From Flavobacterium psychrophilum (GTDB lineage Bacteria > Bacteroidota > Bacteroidia > Flavobacteriales > Flavobacteriaceae): 45,258 bases of DNA. Position 1 is the stretch's first letter. Each line of letters starts with the position of its first letter. The DNA lies in NCBI GenBank assembly GCA_020720185.1, contig DYPB01000003.1:1-45258 (forward strand). Reading direction: 5' to 3'. The position numbers were made by a program, and so were the translations under genes. A model generated the notes under the pieces. That model saw only the letters and a program-made list of their open reading frames with translations. It did not search any database and had not been told where the DNA came from. Below are positions 25,383-33,980 of the stretch, one piece after another.

Positions 25383-26447
25383 CTAAATCTTAACCCTCCA
25401 ACCAAAATCATCTTTATCAATATTATATTGAATATTTGTTAATTTTTCTTTTAATTTTTTAGCAAAAGAATTTTCTGCCTTAGGCAATTCGTAATAAACA
25501 TTTTGATAAGAAAATCCAACAATTGGACTAACAACCGCTGCGGTTCCTGCACCAAAAATTTCTTTTAAACTCCCGTTATTATAAGCATCAACTAATTCTG
25601 ACACCAAAACAGATTCGATTTTAACGGCAATTCCTTCTTTTTTAGCAATTTCTATAAGACTCTTACGGGTAATTCCATCCAAAATTCGTTCGCTTATGGG
25701 AGCCGTATATAAGGTGTCGTTTATTCTAAAAAAAACATTCATTGTTCCTGCTTCTTCCAGTTTTGTGTGTGTGGCATCGTCAGTCCAAATAATTTGCTGA
25801 AAACCTTTATCGTTAGCTAACTTTGTAGGATAAAATTGTGCTGAATAATTGCCCGCAGCTTTTGCAGCACCAATACCTCCATTGGCCGCACGGCTATAAT
25901 GTTCCGCAATTATAACCTTTATATCTCCTGAATAATAAGATTTTGCAGGCGATAAAATAATCATAAAACGATATTGATTAGACGGAGCAGCAATAACTCC
26001 TGTGCCTGTTGCAATCATAAATGGTCTGATATACAAAGTGTTGCCTATCCCTTTTTGTACCCATTGCTCTTCCATTTTTACTAAATGATGTAAACCTTGC
26101 ATAAAAATTTCTTCAGGAACTTCAGGCATTGCCATTCTTACTGCCGATTTATTGAATCTTTTAAAATTTTGATCAGGTCGGAATAACCAAACTTCATTTT
26201 GATCGTCTTTATAGGCTTTCATTCCTTCAAAAATAGCTTGCCCGTAATGAAAAACTTTTGAAGAAGGGTCTATTAAAAATGGTGCGTAAGGAGAAATTTG
26301 TGGCTTTTGCCAAACATTATCAATACAATCACAGATAAACATATGGTCAGTAAAAACATTTCCAAACAGTAAATTATTAAAATCTATAGTATCAATTTTT
26401 GATGATTTAACGCTAACTATATCGATTTCGAGAGAAGATAAATTCAT
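25383..26447 (-). CDS. ilvE: Branched-chain amino acid aminotransferase
   Basis: A 354-aa fold type IV PLP enzyme that reversibly transaminates Leu, Ile and Val with 2-oxoglutarate. The PLP Lys lies in GGIGAAKAAGNYSAQ. Other family motifs are FHYGQAIFEGMKAYK, RPFMIATGTG, QQIIWTDDATHTKLEEAGTMNVFF, DGITRKSLIEIAKKEGI and EIFGAGTAAVVSPI. The length and type match the BCAT II subgroup. It is convergent with the rluD-type gene. It is not linked to ilv biosynthetic genes here, nor to the leucine-degrading HMG-CoA lyase gene at 19 kb. Confidence 0.93.
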   Translation of the reverse strand: MNLSSLEIDIVSVKSSKIDTIDFNNLLFGNVFTDHMFICDCIDNVWQKPQISPYAPFLIDPSSKVFHYGQAIFEGMKAYKDDQNEVWLFRPDQNFKRFNKSAVRMAMPEVPEEIFMQGLHHLVKMEEQWVQKGIGNTLYIRPFMIATGTGVIAAPSNQYRFMIILSPAKSYYSGDIKVIIAEHYSRAANGGIGAAKAAGNYSAQFYPTKLANDKGFQQIIWTDDATHTKLEEAGTMNVFFRINDTLYTAPISERILDGITRKSLIEIAKKEGIAVKIESVLVSELVDAYNNGSLKEIFGAGTAAVVSPIVGFSYQNVYYELPKAENSFAKKLKEKLTNIQYNIDKDDFGWRVKI

Positions 26448-26579
26448 TTAATTTATTTTTTTTAGAACTTAAAAACTGATTATCAGATGTTTATAAGTAT
26501 TTTTTTAATTTATTTTTTTTTGCTAAAATAGTAAAAAATACCAATTAATTATACTTCTAAAAATTTAATTACAAATGAG

Positions 26580-26587
26580 TATATTTG
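26580..26587 (+). promoter_or_regulatory. Putative mnmD promoter upstream of the foldback element
   Basis: TATATTTG matches TAnnTTTG, but it lies 215 bp before the mnmD ATG, with the 176 bp element between them. It would have been the close promoter before the insertion. Confidence 0.4.
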
Positions 26588-26616
26588 TCCAACAAATCAT
26601 TTTTACTGTCTTTTTC

Positions 26617-26792
26617 AACCCAAATTACGCATTAGACTTCGTTATGAAAACTCAAAATGCAATAAAAATAAGTGCTCACGGACTATTTTTGAAGAAAGAA
26701 TACTTTTGTATTTTGAATTTAAAAATAGGAGTAAGTGCTTATTTTTGAAGTAGTTTGAGTTTGGAATAGATTTCTAATGCGTAATTTGGGTT
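26617..26792. mobile_element. 176 bp foldback MITE of the repeat A family, in the mnmD leader
   Basis: Perfect 20-bp terminal inverted repeats AACCCAAATTACGCATTAGA (26617-26636) and complement (26773-26792). The similarity continues inward in imperfect form for about 70 bp, for example ACTCAAA and AAAAATAAG stretches, around a short middle, so the whole unit can fold on itself. The left arm is the same 51 bp repeat found at both window edges. It encodes no protein. No clear target-site duplication is visible. It belongs to a non-autonomous family, mobilised by an unseen transposase. Confidence 0.75.
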
Positions 26793-26802
26793 TAAATACA
26801 TA

Positions 26803-27468
26803 ATGAAAAAAGAAATTATCACAACTGCCGATGGTTCAACTTCAATTTATCTGCCTGACTGGGAGGAAACTTATCATTCTAAAAATGGAGCAATTCAGGA
26901 GGCTTATCATGTTTTTATTAAACACGGTTTGGATTTATTTGAAGATAAAAATGTTTCAATTCTAGAAATTGGTTTTGGCACTGGTTTGAATGCGTTTATT
27001 AGTTTTTTAGAATCCAAAAAAAAGATACAAAATATTGATTATGTAGCCATTGAGGCATTTCCAATCTCTGCCGATGAAGTCTTAAAGATGAACTATGTAT
27101 CGGTATTAAATGCTGAAAATGAAAGAACCTATTTTGAAAAAATACATCAATGTAAATGGGGAAAAAAAATAGAAATTAATGCTAATTTTAATCTCATCAA
27201 GAGAAAACAATTATTTGAAAACATTAATGATATTAAACAATTCGATTTGATTTATTTTGATGCTTTTGGATATCGGGTACAACCAGAATTATGGAGTTTA
27301 GAAATATTTCAGAAGATGTATAACGCATTGAAAAACAACGGAATAATTGTTACTTATGCGGCTCGAGGTATTATAAAACAAAATATGATTGAGGCTGGTT
27401 TTACGGTTGAAAAACTTCCTGGTGCACCTGGAAAAAGAGAAATGATGCGAGGAAAAAAATCGATATAA
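26803..27468 (+). CDS. mnmD: tRNA 5-(aminomethyl)-2-thiouridine methyltransferase MnmD
   Basis: A 221-aa SAM-dependent methyltransferase for the final step of mnm5s2U34 formation, stand-alone without the FAD-dependent MnmC oxidase domain, as is typical in Bacteroidota. The N-terminus has TADGSTSIYLPDWEETYHSKNGAIQEAYHVF. The SAM site is LEIGFGTGLNAFIS, the acidic loop is FDLIYFDAFGYRVQPELW, and the C-terminal signature is EKLPGAPGKREMMRG. It starts 10 bp behind the foldback element. The 26448-26802 gap holds this element and the promoter box only. Confidence 0.9.
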   Translation: MKKEIITTADGSTSIYLPDWEETYHSKNGAIQEAYHVFIKHGLDLFEDKNVSILEIGFGTGLNAFISFLESKKKIQNIDYVAIEAFPISADEVLKMNYVSVLNAENERTYFEKIHQCKWGKKIEINANFNLIKRKQLFENINDIKQFDLIYFDAFGYRVQPELWSLEIFQKMYNALKNNGIIVTYAARGIIKQNMIEAGFTVEKLPGAPGKREMMRGKKSI

Positions 27469-27502
27469 ATAATGTTTTTTTTGATTAAGAAAATACAACT
27501 TA

Positions 27503-28438
27503 TTATCGTAGCGGACTAATAATTTGTACATTTTGAAAAGCAATAGCACCTTTTACAACTCCTGCAATACTATTTCGTAATGCATTAATAATATGTATTT
27601 TAAGTTCGCTTTTTGGATAAATCAAACTTACCTCTCGGGCAGGTTTTGGCTCTGCAAAATGTCTTAATTTTTTTTGATTATTTTCTGATAAATCCATCGT
27701 GTGTAAATAGGGTAATAATGTGATTCCCAAGCCCTCATCCACAAGTTTTATAAGCGTTTCAAAACTACCACTTTCTATTCTAAAATGGTTTTTTTCTGAT
27801 TTCTCATTATTTTTACACAAATTTAAAATACCATCTCTAAAGCAATGCCCATCTTGCAAAAGTAGAATTTCATTCAAATTCAAATCTTGAACTTCAATCA
27901 CTTTTTTTGGATAATATACATGATTTTCAGGAATATATGCCACAAAAGGTTCAAAATATAATACTACTTCTTTAATTTTTTCTTCCATTAAAGGTGTAGC
28001 GGCAATAGCTGCATCAAGATGCCCTGCATTGAGTTTTGCAATAATTTCGTTAGTGTTTAATTCTTCAATTATTAACTTTACTTTTGGATATTTCTTTATA
28101 AAATTATTTAAAAACATTGGCAAAAGTGTTGGCATAATTGTTGGTATAATTCCTAATCGAAATTCCCCTCCTATGAAACCTTTTTGTTGCTCTACAATAT
28201 CTTGAATCCTATCTGCTTCATTAACAATATTTTTTGCTTGATTTACAATTTTTTGTCCAATATCGGTCAGTTGAATTGGTTTTTTGGTTCTATCAAAAAT
28301 TAGAATACTCAACTCCTCCTCTACTTTTTGTATTTGCATACTTAAAGTTGGTTGGGTAACAAAGCACTTTTCAGCAGCTAATGTAAAATTCTGATATTCT
28401 GCTACTGCAAGTACATATTTAAGCTGAGAGATTGTCAT
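27503..28438 (-). CDS. oxyR: OxyR-type LysR-family peroxide sensor
   Basis: A 311-aa regulator with an N-terminal HTH (residues 1-60, MTISQLKYVLAVAEYQNFTLAAEKC) and a C-terminal sensing domain. The two redox cysteines are Cys199 in LQDGHCFRDG and Cys208 in ILNLCKN. The numbering is exactly that of E. coli OxyR, so a disulfide switch sensing H2O2 is likely. Its targets, such as catalase and ahpCF, are not in the window. The gene is convergent with mnmD and divergent from ruvX, with a -7 box at 28461-28468. Confidence 0.92.
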   Translation of the reverse strand: MTISQLKYVLAVAEYQNFTLAAEKCFVTQPTLSMQIQKVEEELSILIFDRTKKPIQLTDIGQKIVNQAKNIVNEADRIQDIVEQQKGFIGGEFRLGIIPTIMPTLLPMFLNNFIKKYPKVKLIIEELNTNEIIAKLNAGHLDAAIAATPLMEEKIKEVVLYFEPFVAYIPENHVYYPKKVIEVQDLNLNEILLLQDGHCFRDGILNLCKNNEKSEKNHFRIESGSFETLIKLVDEGLGITLLPYLHTMDLSENNQKKLRHFAEPKPAREVSLIYPKSELKIHIINALRNSIAGVVKGAIAFQNVQIISPLR

Positions 28439-28460
28439 TTTGTAATAGTTTTTAACAATG

Positions 28461-28468
28461 CAAATGTA
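28461..28468 (-). promoter_or_regulatory. -7 promoter box for oxyR
   Basis: The minus strand reads TACATTTG, matching TAnnTTTG, 23 bp before the start codon at 28438. A TTG lies 23 bp further upstream. Confidence 0.5.
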
Positions 28469-28551
28469 AAAACAATAAATTTAATTTATTTCAATAATGT
28501 GTTAAAATAATTACTTTTTATTGTTATTTTTACAACTTAATTTCAATTAAT

Positions 28552-28968
28552 ATGCCAAGAATTATTGCCATAGATTATGGTCAAAAGCGAACAGGAATTG
28601 CCGTAACAGACGAACTTCAAATTATAGCATCAGGGCTAACAACTATTCCGTCGAATACTGCAATTGATTTTTTAAAGGATTATTTTAGTAAAGAAAATGT
28701 ATCGAAAGTACTTATCGGCGAACCCAAACAGCTGAATGGACAACCATCGGAAAGTGCTTCAATCATTAACGGATTTGCAAAACATTTTAGCAATCATTTT
28801 CCTGATATACAAGTGATTAGGGTTGATGAACGGTTTACTTCAAAAATGGCTTTTCAGACGATGATTGATAGTGGGTTAAAGAAAAATCAACGGAAAAATA
28901 AAGCCTTAATTGATGAAATTTCAGCAACCATAATGTTGCAAGATTTTTTAACCCGAAAAATGATTTGA
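28552..28968 (+). CDS. ruvX: Holliday junction resolvase-like protein RuvX (YqgF)
   Basis: A 138-aa RNase H-fold protein. The motif IAIDYGQKRTGIAVTD carries the first catalytic Asp, VLIGEPKQLNG the second strand, and VIRVDERFTSKMA the Glu/Arg region. YqgF family members act in 16S rRNA 5' end processing and were also proposed as Holliday junction resolvases. The gene is full length. A promoter for def overlaps its end. Confidence 0.9.
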   Translation: MPRIIAIDYGQKRTGIAVTDELQIIASGLTTIPSNTAIDFLKDYFSKENVSKVLIGEPKQLNGQPSESASIINGFAKHFSNHFPDIQVIRVDERFTSKMAFQTMIDSGLKKNQRKNKALIDEISATIMLQDFLTRKMI

Positions 28969-28986
28969 GAATTTGCAATTTTAAAT

Positions 28987-28994
28987 TACTTTTG
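28987..28994 (+). promoter_or_regulatory. Promoter of def
   Basis: TACTTTTG with a TTTG at 28964-28967, 19 bp upstream, gives a near-consensus Bacteroidota promoter. The -33 part overlaps the ruvX stop. The ATG at 29023 is 28 bp downstream. Confidence 0.6.
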
Positions 28995-29022
28995 TAGTCA
29001 AATTTTTTATAAAAAACGAATA

Positions 29023-29607
29023 ATGATTTTACCAATAATAGGTTATGGCGACCCCGTATTAAGAAAGGTTTCCGAAAATATTACGGCAGATTATCCTAAT
29101 CTGAAAGAATTAATAGCAAATATGTATGATACCATGAATAATGCTTATGGTATTGGGCTTGCTGCACCACAAATTGGGCTTCCAATTAGAATATTTATTG
29201 TTGATACAGAGCCATTTAGCGATAACGAAAAACTTTCTGAAGAAGAGAGAAATAAATTAAAAACTTTTAGAAAAACCTTTATAAATGCAAAAATGATTGC
29301 AGAAGAAGGCGAAAAATGGGGTTTTAATGAAGGTTGTTTGAGTATTCCAGATGTTAGAGAAGATGTGTTTAGACACGAAAAAATTACTATCGAATATTTT
29401 GATGAAAATTTTAATAAGAAAACTGAAATTTACGACAGAATGATTGCTCGAGTAATTCAGCATGAATATGACCATATTGAGGGGATTTTATTTACCGATT
29501 TAATTTCAACACTAAAAAAACAACTCATAAAGAAACGGCTACAAAATATTATTGATGGAAAAGCATTTCCTGATTATAGAATGAGATTTTGGAAAAAAAA
29601 GAATTAA
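29023..29607 (+). CDS. def: Peptide deformylase
   Basis: A 194-aa metalloenzyme that removes the formyl group from nascent proteins. All three motifs are present: GIGLAAPQIG, EGCLSIPD with the metal-binding Cys, and IQHEYDHIEG with the two His and the catalytic Glu. It is 17 bp upstream of the DUF5606 gene, likely in the same operon. Confidence 0.96.
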   Translation: MILPIIGYGDPVLRKVSENITADYPNLKELIANMYDTMNNAYGIGLAAPQIGLPIRIFIVDTEPFSDNEKLSEEERNKLKTFRKTFINAKMIAEEGEKWGFNEGCLSIPDVREDVFRHEKITIEYFDENFNKKTEIYDRMIARVIQHEYDHIEGILFTDLISTLKKQLIKKRLQNIIDGKAFPDYRMRFWKKKN

Positions 29608-29624
29608 AAATCAATTAAAATAAA

Positions 29625-30047
29625 ATGAATTTAGAAAAAATATTAGCCATATCTGGCAAACCAGGATTATACCACTTAAAAGTTCAAACCCGAACAGGAT
29701 TTGTAATAGAATCAATGCTTGATGGTAAAAAAATAACCGTTGGAATGAAAAATAATGTAAGTTTATTGTCAGAAATTTCAATTTATACTTATGAAACTGA
29801 AAAACCATTGGCAGAAGTAATGAGAGCCATTGCAAAAAAAGAAGATAACGGACCGTGTATTTCTCATAAAGAGGATAGCGACAAATTAATTGCTTATTTT
29901 TTAGAAATTCTTCCAGATTATGATCAGGAAAGAGTGTATATCTCTGACCTTAAAAAAATATTTAACTGGTATAATACCTTACAATCTAAGGGATTAGTTT
30001 CAAAAGAAGAGCCAATTATTGAAGATGCAACCGAGATAAAAGAATAA
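29625..30047 (+). CDS. DUF5606 domain protein
   Basis: A 140-aa soluble protein. The N-terminus MNLEKILAISGKPGLYHLKVQTRTGFVIES and the Lys-rich KKIFNWYNTLQSKGL region are those of the DUF5606 family, which is restricted to Bacteroidota and normally follows def, as here. It has a small barrel-like N-terminal half and a helical C-terminal half. The function is unknown; the def context hints at translation, but this is only an inference. It ends before a terminator. Confidence 0.85.
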   Translation: MNLEKILAISGKPGLYHLKVQTRTGFVIESMLDGKKITVGMKNNVSLLSEISIYTYETEKPLAEVMRAIAKKEDNGPCISHKEDSDKLIAYFLEILPDYDQERVYISDLKKIFNWYNTLQSKGLVSKEEPIIEDATEIKE

Positions 30048-30050
30048 GAA

Positions 30051-30084
30051 AAATCCTGTTATAAAATTTATAGCAGGATTTTTT
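30051..30084 (+). terminator. Terminator after the def-DUF5606 operon
   Basis: Stem AAATCCTGTTAT (30051-30062) pairs with ATAGCAGGATTT (30070-30081), including one G-U pair, and is followed by T residues to 30084. Confidence 0.75.
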
Positions 30085-30118
30085 ATATCAAGATTTTCTA
30101 AACTTATAACCTTTCTAA

Positions 30119-30892
30119 ATGAATCCAAAACAACCTCAACTCGACGCATTTGAAAAATTATTAATAGTAATGGATGATTTGCGTGCCAAATGTCCTTGGG
30201 ATATTAAACAAACTATGCAGTCTTTACGGCATCTGACGATTGAAGAGACCTATGAATTAGGAGATGCAATTCTAGATAATAATATGGAAGAGGTGAAAAA
30301 AGAATTAGGAGATTTATTGCTTCATATTGTTTTTTACTCAAAAATAGGTAGCGAAACTAACGATTTTGATATTGCCGATGTTTGTAACGAAATTTGCTCC
30401 AAATTAGTTTATCGACATCCTCATATTTACGGCGATACTGTTGTAAAAGATGCTGAAGAGGTAAAGCAAAACTGGGAGAAATTAAAATTAAAAGAAGGTA
30501 GAAAATCCGTTTTAGAAGGCGTACCCAAAAGTTTACCAGCATTAGTAAAAGCAAGTAGAATTCAGGAAAAAGCTAGTGGTGTTGGTTTTGATTGGGAAAA
30601 ATCCCATCAAGTTTGGGATAAAGTTCAAGAAGAATTACAAGAATTTAAGTTCGAAGTTGAAGCGAAGAATCAAGATAAAATGGAAGCTGAATTTGGTGAT
30701 GTATTATTTTCTATGATTAATTACGCTCGTTTTTTAAACATTGATCCTGAAAATGCTTTAGAACGAACAAATAAAAAATTTATACAACGGTTTCAATATT
30801 TAGAAAAGAAAGCCAGCGAAATGGGCAAAGAATTATCCGAAATGACACTGGCAGAAATGGATATTTTTTGGGAAGAGGCAAAACAGTTTTAG
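30119..30892 (+). CDS. mazG: Nucleoside triphosphate pyrophosphohydrolase MazG
   Basis: A 257-aa all-alpha NTP-PPase that hydrolyses NTPs to NMPs and pyrophosphate. It has two MazG domains. The first has CPWDIKQTMQSLRHLTIEETYELGDAI, EVKKELGDLLLHIVFY with ExxE and ExxD metal-binding sites, and the second has EELQEFKFEVE and MEAEFGDVLFSMINYAR. The length is normal. It starts 35 bp behind a terminator and is convergent with the SRPBCC gene. Confidence 0.93.
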   Translation: MNPKQPQLDAFEKLLIVMDDLRAKCPWDIKQTMQSLRHLTIEETYELGDAILDNNMEEVKKELGDLLLHIVFYSKIGSETNDFDIADVCNEICSKLVYRHPHIYGDTVVKDAEEVKQNWEKLKLKEGRKSVLEGVPKSLPALVKASRIQEKASGVGFDWEKSHQVWDKVQEELQEFKFEVEAKNQDKMEAEFGDVLFSMINYARFLNIDPENALERTNKKFIQRFQYLEKKASEMGKELSEMTLAEMDIFWEEAKQF

Positions 30893-30900
30893 TTTTCTTG

Positions 30901-31293
30901 CTATAATCTTCCCATATTTGTCGATAAAGTTTCTAAAAATTTCCCAATAGGTCCTTTAATCATCATTGCCATCATTGGATTAAAATCACCTTCAAAATCA
31001 AGTTTTATTTCACACGAGTTTGCCGTAATTGCATCAATATTAGCCGTTAGTGTAAACGGTAATTTATCGCTGGCAGCACCTAAAATTACTTTGCTTGGTG
31101 CTATCTTTTCTTTCATTTTTAGTTTTATTTCGGGCATTCCTTTTAATCCAAAAATAAACGCATCGTTGCCAACAAGCTCAAATTTTGCTATATTTTCTGG
31201 CATTAATTTTTCAAAATTATTAACATCACTTAATTTTTCGAACATTTCTTGTGCTGATTTTTCTACTGTAACTTTCGGACTTTCTAAATTCAT
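30901..31293 (-). CDS. SRPBCC-family (START-like) protein
   Basis: A 130-aa single-domain protein with a helix-grip fold typical of polyketide cyclase/START-like proteins. It starts with ESPKVTVEKSAQEMFEKLSDVNNFEKLMPENI, and ends in the long helix AMMIKGPIGKFLETLSTNMGRL. The family binds hydrophobic ligands, but the ligand here is unknown. It is common in Flavobacteria next to a Nudix gene, as in this case (divergent). Confidence 0.82.
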   Translation of the reverse strand: MNLESPKVTVEKSAQEMFEKLSDVNNFEKLMPENIAKFELVGNDAFIFGLKGMPEIKLKMKEKIAPSKVILGAASDKLPFTLTANIDAITANSCEIKLDFEGDFNPMMAMMIKGPIGKFLETLSTNMGRL

Positions 31294-31373
31294 TTTTTTT
31301 TAATATTAATTCGTTATTTAAAATTATTTTCATTCATTTGTATAATCAATTAAAGAAAATAATTCCTCTACAA

Positions 31374-31970
31374 ATGTATAAAATTTTTGTAAACGAAAAG
31401 CCATTATTTTTAACAAACGAAGTTAGTAAAGAAACTGATTTTCAAATATTTTTACTCGAAAGTGTTGATATTGAGCAATTGATTATCAAAATGTTTCAGA
31501 ATAAAATTCAGAAAGCATATTTGTACGATGCTGACGAGCCAGAAATTCTTAAAAAATTCAAATCAAAAATACCAGTTGCAAAAGCAGGCGGTGGATTAGT
31601 TTATAATAAGAATAGAGAAATTTTGTTTATTTTTAGAAATGGAAAATGGGATTTACCCAAAGGCGGTATAGAAAAAGACGAGCATATTGAAGACACCGCT
31701 AAACGAGAAGTGGAAGAAGAAACGGGTGTTGGGAATTTAGAAATTGTTAAAAAACTACAAAAAACCTATCATGTGTTTAAACGAAACGGCATTTATAAAT
31801 TAAAAATTACGCATTGGTATGAAATGACCACTACTTTTGACGGCACTCCCGTTGGGCAACTTGAAGAAGGAATTGAAAAAGTGGCATGGCTAAATGCAGC
31901 AGAAATTAGGCAAGCGCTTAAAAATTCTTACGAAAATATAAAATTGCTTTTTGAAAATATACCCTTGTAG
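31374..31970 (+). CDS. Nudix hydrolase
   Basis: A 198-aa enzyme. The Nudix box is GGIEKDEHIEDTAKREVEEETGV (residues about 101-123), matching Gx5Ex7REUxEExGU with all catalytic Glu residues. The N-terminal 75 residues form a Flavobacteria-type extension of unknown role. The start at ATG 31374, beginning YKIFVNEKPLFLT, is preferred over an in-frame one 36 bp upstream, because conserved sequence starts there. The substrate cannot be assigned. A 191 bp repeat element follows the stop. Confidence 0.88.
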   Translation: MYKIFVNEKPLFLTNEVSKETDFQIFLLESVDIEQLIIKMFQNKIQKAYLYDADEPEILKKFKSKIPVAKAGGGLVYNKNREILFIFRNGKWDLPKGGIEKDEHIEDTAKREVEEETGVGNLEIVKKLQKTYHVFKRNGIYKLKITHWYEMTTTFDGTPVGQLEEGIEKVAWLNAAEIRQALKNSYENIKLLFENIPL

Positions 31971-31971
31971 A

Positions 31972-32162
31972 AATTAAGGTGGGCTCTAAAAATTAGCTGA
32001 TAGTTATTTTGAACTTATTTTGAGTAGATTTTTTCTTTCTTTTTGGTCAAATATCAAGATATTTGACCAAAAAGAAGGGAAAAAGATGCTAAAATAAAAC
32101 AAAAAGAGCAGCAGTTATAAAAATGAAAAGCATAAAACTAATTTTTAGAATCCACCTTAATT
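31972..32162. mobile_element. 191 bp MITE-like element (repeat B) with long internal hairpin
   Basis: The ends are imperfect inverted repeats: left AATTAAGGTGGGCTCTAAAA (31972-31991) and, read on the minus strand, right AATTAAGGTGGATTCTAAAA, both continuing into ATTAG. At the centre a perfect 17-bp inverted repeat (32039-32055 and 32058-32074) with only 2 nt between arms extends further with a few wobble pairs. There is no coding capacity. The right end touches the prfC stop codon. The hairpin could act as a two-way terminator. Confidence 0.7.
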
Positions 32163-33750
32163 ACTCAAATTCGCTGGTGAAAAATAATTTTACATTCGGA
32201 TATTTACTCTGTGTCATCTGAATTGTAAAATCCGAATCGGCCAAAAACACGAGTTGTCCGTATTTATCGTGAGCTAAAAATTTTTGTTTTATCCGACGAA
32301 ATTCTTTAAATTCATCGCTTCTAATATCTTCTGGTTTTACCCAACAAGCCTTATGAACTGGGAAATTTTCATAACTGCATTTTGCACCATATTCGTGTTC
32401 TAATCGATACTGAATGACCTCATATTGTAAGGCTCCAACGGTTCCAATTATTTTTCTATTATTCATTTCTAATGTAAATAACTGGGCAACACCTTCGTCC
32501 ATTAACTGGTCAATTCCTTTATCTAATTGTTTGGCTTTCAGTGGGTCGGCATTATTTATATATCTAAAATGTTCTGGAGAAAAACTTGGAATTCCTTTAA
32601 ATGCAGTAACTTCTCCTTCGGTAAGGGTGTCGCCAATTTTAAAATTACCAGTATCATGTAAACCAACAATATCGCCAGGATAAGAAATATCAACAATTTC
32701 TTTTTTCTCGGCAAAAAAAGCATTTGGACTCGAGAATTTTAAATTTTTCTTTTGTCGAACATGAAAATAGGGTTTGTTTCTTTCAAAAGTTCCTGAAACA
32801 ATTTTAATAAAAGCCAATCTATCTCGATGTTTTGGATCCATATTGGCATGAATTTTAAATACAAATCCTGTCATTTTTTCCTCATCGGGTTTAATTTCTC
32901 TGGTTTCTGATTCTTTTGGACGAGGTGATGGAGCAATTTCTATAAAACAATCTAAAAGTTCTCGAACTCCAAAATTATTTAATGCTGAACCAAAGAAAAC
33001 TGGTTGTAATTTACCTTCAAGATATTCGTTTCTGTCAAATTTTGGATAAACCTCATCTATCAATTCTAATTCCTCTCGCAATTTATCTGCTGGCTTCTGC
33101 CCAATAATTTTTTCTAATTCTGGGCTTTGTACCTCTTCAAAAGCTATGGTTTCTTCAATATTTTTTCTGCTATCGCCACTAAAAAGGTTGATATTTTGCT
33201 CCCACAAATTATAAATTCCCTGAAAATCATATCCCATACCGATAGGAAAACTTAACGGTGTAACTCTTAAATTCAATTTTTGTTCTACCTCATCCATCAA
33301 ATCAAATGCGTCTTTTCCTTCACGGTCTAATTTATTGATAAATACAATGATAGGAATATTTCGCATTCGACAAACCGCTACCAATTTCTCGGTTTGTTCC
33401 TCTACTCCTTTGGCAACATCAATTACCACAATAACACTATCAACGGCGGTTAGGGTTCTAAAAGTGTCTTCGGCAAAATCTTTGTGTCCTGGCGTGTCTA
33501 ATATATTGATTTTCTTGTCTTTATAATTAAATGCCAAGACTGAAGTGGATACAGAAATTCCTCTTTGTCTTTCAATTTCCATAAAATCAGAGGTAGCTCC
33601 TTTTTTAATTTTATTGCTTTTTACAGCTCCTGCCTCTTGAATGGCACCACCAAAAAGTAGTAACTTTTCTGTAAGTGTTGTTTTTCCAGCATCTGGATGA
33701 GAAATGATTCCAAAGGTTCGTCTGCGTGCTATTTCTGATTGAAAGCTCAT
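32161..33750 (-). CDS. prfC: Peptide chain release factor 3
   Basis: A 529-aa translational GTPase that recycles RF1/RF2 after termination. The G motifs are SHPDAGKTTLTEKLL (P loop), DTPGHKDF (G3) and NKLDREG (G4), and RQRGISVSTSVL is the RF3 switch I. The C-terminal half has GTVGALQYEVIQYRLEHEYGAKC, specific for RF3. The normal length is kept. Its stop codon overlaps the terminal repeat of the element at 31972-32162. A -7 box is found at 33775-33782. Confidence 0.96.
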   Translation of the reverse strand: MSFQSEIARRRTFGIISHPDAGKTTLTEKLLLFGGAIQEAGAVKSNKIKKGATSDFMEIERQRGISVSTSVLAFNYKDKKINILDTPGHKDFAEDTFRTLTAVDSVIVVIDVAKGVEEQTEKLVAVCRMRNIPIIVFINKLDREGKDAFDLMDEVEQKLNLRVTPLSFPIGMGYDFQGIYNLWEQNINLFSGDSRKNIEETIAFEEVQSPELEKIIGQKPADKLREELELIDEVYPKFDRNEYLEGKLQPVFFGSALNNFGVRELLDCFIEIAPSPRPKESETREIKPDEEKMTGFVFKIHANMDPKHRDRLAFIKIVSGTFERNKPYFHVRQKKNLKFSSPNAFFAEKKEIVDISYPGDIVGLHDTGNFKIGDTLTEGEVTAFKGIPSFSPEHFRYINNADPLKAKQLDKGIDQLMDEGVAQLFTLEMNNRKIIGTVGALQYEVIQYRLEHEYGAKCSYENFPVHKACWVKPEDIRSDEFKEFRRIKQKFLAHDKYGQLVFLADSDFTIQMTQSKYPNVKLFFTSEFE

Positions 33751-33774
33751 AATTTTTTATATAAAAATGGTTTG

Positions 33775-33782
33775 CAAAAATA
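33775..33782 (-). promoter_or_regulatory. -7 promoter box for prfC
   Basis: The minus strand reads TATTTTTG, matching TAnnTTTG, 25 bp before the start codon at 33750. Confidence 0.5.
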
Positions 33783-33980
33783 GTGTTTATTGATTGAAAT
33801 ATATTATTGAAGTCGTTTAAACTTTCTAAAATTGTTCTTTGATGTTTTTGAGGTATTAACCCGACGAAAGAAAATATATAAAAGAAAAACAGACTATATG
33901 TCTTATTTTCAAAAGTTTATATTTTTTTAATTTACTGATATATTACCTTCATTTTAATATCATAAATATTAAAAATAGAT

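Noticed and set aside
32414..32683. 89-codon open frame on the plus strand
   Set aside because: It is antisense to prfC, with no motif; a shadow of the AT-poor codons of the real gene.
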